This document shows, in pieces, positions 4,911 to 7,465 of a DNA stretch of 7,465 nucleotides. Each line of letters starts with the position of its first letter. The stretch's first letter is position 1. The notes under the pieces were generated by a model, which searched no databases, had not been told where the DNA came from, and worked only from the letters and a program-made list of their open reading frames with translations. The translations under genes were made by a program, and so were the position numbers. The DNA comes from Nitratifractor sp. (GTDB taxonomy: Bacteria > Campylobacterota > Campylobacteria > Campylobacterales > Sulfurovaceae): assembly GCA_015485845.1 (NCBI GenBank), contig WFSU01000160.1:1-7465 (forward strand), written 5' to 3'.

Positions 4911-7465
4911 TTAGAACAGGTTGGCGTTCTTCTCGACCCACTTGAAGTATTCGATGATGTCTTTGATCTGCTGGTCACTCATGCCCTGGTTCGGCATGCG
5001 CAGATTGAAGTAGTTGATCATCGAGTCAACGTACGGATCCTTGAACTTGGACTTGGGATCCTTGATGAATTCTGCGACCCATTTCTCACCATTCTCGTGG
5101 CGCTGGAGGACACCGGTGAGGTCAGGACCAGAGGAGACTTTTCCGATGACGTGGCATCCGCCGCATCCACCTTCTCCGAAGGCTTCCTGACCCTTCTTGG
5201 CAGCATCACTCATCGGTGTTGCAATCTTCTTGACCAGCAAGTCTTTGGCGCGGATACCGACATCGGCGGTCTTAACCATGTACTGCCAGATCATGTTCTC
5301 GAACAGCGTCGCTTTGTTGAGATCACCCGCTTTGACCGCTGCATCCGACTTCTTCTTCTGCTCGGCGATCTTGCCGTACTGATCGAGGGCGTCGGTGACG
5401 AGGTTTTTGACAACCGGGTATTTCTCGAAGTGGTTGGCTTTGAGGAATTTAACAACCGACTGGATGACCGCATCGGTTGCTTTGTTGGTTGCGACGGTTT
5501 TGTCATACTCAGCTTTGAGTTGCTCCGGTGTCATTTTATTCATTTTGAGTTTGGCGGCTGCTACGTATTTCTTATTGGGATCTTTGACCATCAAGTATCC
5601 CATCATTTCGAGGTGGAGTGCCGAACAGAACTCGGTACAGTAGTACGGGAAGACCCCTTCCATGTCGGCTTTGAAGGTCACAGAAACTGTTTTACCCGGC
5701 TCGAGTGAGGTGTGGACATTGTAGAGGTCAACGGTAAATCCGTGCGTCTCATCCTCAGCTCGCTCGAGGTTGGTCAGGTAGAAAGTAACCGTGTCGCCCT
5801 TGTTGACCGTGACGTGCTCAGGGTTGATGTGTGAGCGTACCATAGTACCGTAGACGTAAACGTGATTGCCCTTGCGAACGATCTTCTCTTGTCCAGCCAA
5901 CGTCTTACCGACATGGGTTTTACCGGTAAAGGCACTGGTTCCCATCTTGTAGCGTACTTTGGGTTGGAGCTTGCTCGCACGGATAGCCACCGCCTGGTGA
6001 GGCTCACCGAGAGGAATCGGCATATCATAGAGCAGTTGCATTTTCTTGCCGCGAATGTCGATCAACTGGTGGTTCTGCGGGTGCAGAGGGCCGATTTCGT
6101 TGAAGCGGTCGATGGCAAGTTTGTTCAGTGCAATGATGTACTCACCCTGAGGATCTTCGGTTTTACCTTCCATGCCGCAGAGGTGACCGATGTTGTAGTT
6201 GACGTTTTGACGATCTTCGACTTTACACGTCTGGTAGTTCCACTTGACCACTTGAGAATCGACATAGAGAGAGGTATAAATCTCCCCTTTGTCTTTCCAG
6301 TTTTTACCGAATTGGTTATGCAAGGGGCCAAGGCCGAGTTGTGCTTGACAATGAGCAGCTGCTTTGAGATCGATGATGGGGATACCGAAGGGATCCTTGC
6401 CCACAAATTTCTTGTCGGCGATCAACTTCTTGATTTTTGCCCACTCATAGACGGTTGCATGGGTGTCCAATTTTCCACAAACGACAATGAATTTTCCGTC
6501 AGGAGAGACATCAACACCGTGAGGAGACTTGGGCTCAGGGATCAGGAACAGTGCGTCGTTTTTGACAGCAACATCGATGGGGATTACCCGCGTTCCGTTG
6601 ATCATCTTCACGTTCTTGGGATCTTCGGCCAATTTGGCGAGTTTCTTCCAGTTATAGACCTGTAGGAAATCGGTATCGTTACGTGAACAACCCGCTTCAA
6701 ACGGCGGTAGACCTTTTTCAATCCCTCCAGTGTACATCTCAGAGTTGAAACTGTTGGTGAAACCCCAGCCAGCCGATGCTTCCTTACCGGAGTCGGAGAG
6801 ATCCTGCATATAGGGAGGCAGCTCAATCGTAAAGGATTTTTTGGGCTCGATTCGCCCTTTGTCGTGGTTGAATTTCCAAACGGTGACCCCACCACGGTAC
6901 GTCTCAGCATACTCATCCATAGGGTGGTAGTTGTTGTCCAGAGGTGCCGCATACTGGCATGCCTCGAGGATGTACTCAGAGTTGGGGGTGAAGAAGGCTC
7001 CACCGTGGTCGGATTTGAAAACAGGGTTGACAACGATTTGCTTGGTGACGAAGTCGCTCAAGTCAATCACGGCGATACGGGGGTTGGCTTTGTCGTTGAT
7101 GACAAGCCATTTACCGTCGTATTTCCCGTTGGTTTCTGAGATCGCCGGGTGGTGGGTATCTCCCCAGGTGATCTTGTGACCCCGGATGTTTCCTTCCGCA
7201 AGGATCTTTTTGGTGTCGTCATCATAACCCCATCCCTGCCAGGGCTCCGGGGTAAAGACACCGATGTACTTGAGAATCCGCATGGACGGCACGCCGTAAG
7301 CGATCATTTGTCCGGACTGTCCGCCGGAGCTGAACACGATATACTTATCGCGTCCACCGCTGGGTGTGTAGGTTTTGGCCGCCGCCAGCAGATCCTGCTG
7401 ACTCAAGCCTCTGTCTTTCATCACTTTTTCGAGTTCGGATGCGCCAAAAGCCGTAGAGGCAGCAA
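4911..7465 (-). CDS. nosZ: NosZ, clade II nitrous-oxide reductase with C-terminal cytochrome c domain (5' partial)
   Basis: Periplasmic multicopper enzyme that reduces N2O to N2 in anaerobic respiration. The frame runs off the right edge and is open to base 7465, so the start codon and signal peptide lie outside; 850 residues are visible. Numbering from the GTG codon at 7424: the beta-propeller carries the CuZ histidines H91-H92 (DTHHP), H140 (SDHGG), H302 (PHGVD), H369 (GPLHN), H414 (GHL) and H476 (GEPHQ), seven in all. The cupredoxin domain has H561 and the CuA motif CTEFCSALHLEM (C596, C600, H604, M607). A helical, lysine-rich linker (about 615-740) leads to a haem c domain with CGGCH at 754-758 and likely axial Met810 (LRMPNQGMS). 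This fused cytochrome marks the campylobacterotal type of clade II enzyme, and it may accept electrons from NosC1/NosC2. The protein ends at TAA 4913-4911. Nothing suggests it is inactive. Confidence 0.98.
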   Translation of the reverse strand, partial: AASTAFGASELEKVMKDRGLSQQDLLAAAKTYTPSGGRDKYIVFSSGGQSGQMIAYGVPSMRILKYIGVFTPEPWQGWGYDDDTKKILAEGNIRGHKITWGDTHHPAISETNGKYDGKWLVINDKANPRIAVIDLSDFVTKQIVVNPVFKSDHGGAFFTPNSEYILEACQYAAPLDNNYHPMDEYAETYRGGVTVWKFNHDKGRIEPKKSFTIELPPYMQDLSDSGKEASAGWGFTNSFNSEMYTGGIEKGLPPFEAGCSRNDTDFLQVYNWKKLAKLAEDPKNVKMINGTRVIPIDVAVKNDALFLIPEPKSPHGVDVSPDGKFIVVCGKLDTHATVYEWAKIKKLIADKKFVGKDPFGIPIIDLKAAAHCQAQLGLGPLHNQFGKNWKDKGEIYTSLYVDSQVVKWNYQTCKVEDRQNVNYNIGHLCGMEGKTEDPQGEYIIALNKLAIDRFNEIGPLHPQNHQLIDIRGKKMQLLYDMPIPLGEPHQAVAIRASKLQPKVRYKMGTSAFTGKTHVGKTLAGQEKIVRKGNHVYVYGTMVRSHINPEHVTVNKGDTVTFYLTNLERAEDETHGFTVDLYNVHTSLEPGKTVSVTFKADMEGVFPYYCTEFCSALHLEMMGYLMVKDPNKKYVAAAKLKMNKMTPEQLKAEYDKTVATNKATDAVIQSVVKFLKANHFEKYPVVKNLVTDALDQYGKIAEQKKKSDAAVKAGDLNKATLFENMIWQYMVKTADVGIRAKDLLVKKIATPMSDAAKKGQEAFGEGGCGGCHVIGKVSSGPDLTGVLQRHENGEKWVAEFIKDPKSKFKDPYVDSMINYFNLRMPNQGMSDQQIKDIIEYFKWVEKNANLF

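Noticed and set aside
4842..5708. Plus-strand open frame (288 codons) opposite the 3' part of nosZ
   Set aside because: It is a shadow of nosZ; the CuA and haem motifs on the minus strand prove the real frame.
7422..7424. GTG codon at 7424 as the start of nosZ
   Set aside because: The frame stays open to the window edge and the residues before it (ending in SELEK) read as protein; a signal peptide is still missing, so the true start is outside.
1..7465. CRISPR array, tRNA, rRNA or complete insertion sequence
   Set aside because: No regularly spaced repeats, no tRNA- or rRNA-like segments and no transposase reading frame were seen.

Overview
This window holds most of a nitrous-oxide reduction (nos) gene cluster, and every gene lies on the minus strand. 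Reading in the direction of transcription (right to left), the order is nosZ (5' end beyond the right edge), nosB, nosD, nosG, nosC1, nosC2 and nosH (3' end beyond the left edge). This order, a NosZ with a C-terminal monohaem cytochrome c domain, a nosB gene and no nosR match the atypical (clade II) clusters of Campylobacterota (former Epsilonproteobacteria), of the Wolinella / Sulfurimonas / Sulfurovum type. The base composition looks close to 50 % G+C by eye, which is high for that phylum, so a G+C-richer genus (for example a Nitratifractor- or Hydrogenimonas-like organism) is possible. The genus cannot be fixed from the sequence alone.

Layout. 7465-4911: NosZ, the copper enzyme that reduces N2O to N2, with all seven CuZ histidines, the CuA motif and a CXXCH haem site. 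4910-4748: the main non-coding stretch, with a G+C-rich stem-loop cluster just after the nosZ stop and an A+T-rich part holding an FNR-like inverted repeat ahead of nosB. 4747-3959: NosB, a four-helix membrane protein. 3948-2704: NosD, a periplasmic beta-helix protein for copper-site assembly. 2704-1901: NosG, a Tat-exported four-cluster ferredoxin. 1908-1234 and 1237-713: NosC1 and NosC2, two related monohaem cytochromes c. 680-1: NosH, a membrane iron-sulfur quinol-dehydrogenase-type subunit. By synteny with known clusters, nosF, nosY and nosL would be expected beyond the left edge; this is inference.

How they work together. NosZ is the periplasmic reductase. NosG and NosH resemble NapG and NapH and are thought to oxidise menaquinol and pass electrons through NosC1 and NosC2 to the haem domain of NosZ. 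NosD, with the NosF/NosY transporter expected outside the window, serves CuZ maturation. NosB is typical of clade II clusters and its role is unsettled. From nosB to nosC2 the genes are packed with 10-nt gaps or with TAATG- and ATGA-type overlaps, consistent with one translationally coupled transcript; nosH follows 32 nt after nosC2.

The most unusual point is at the nosG/nosC1 junction. A compact double-hairpin, REP-like palindromic element sits between a well-placed nosC1 start codon and the nosC1 lipoprotein signal peptide, and the reading frame stays open through it. The nosZ-nosB spacer carries a second, different hairpin cluster. No CRISPR array, tRNA, rRNA or complete insertion sequence was seen.
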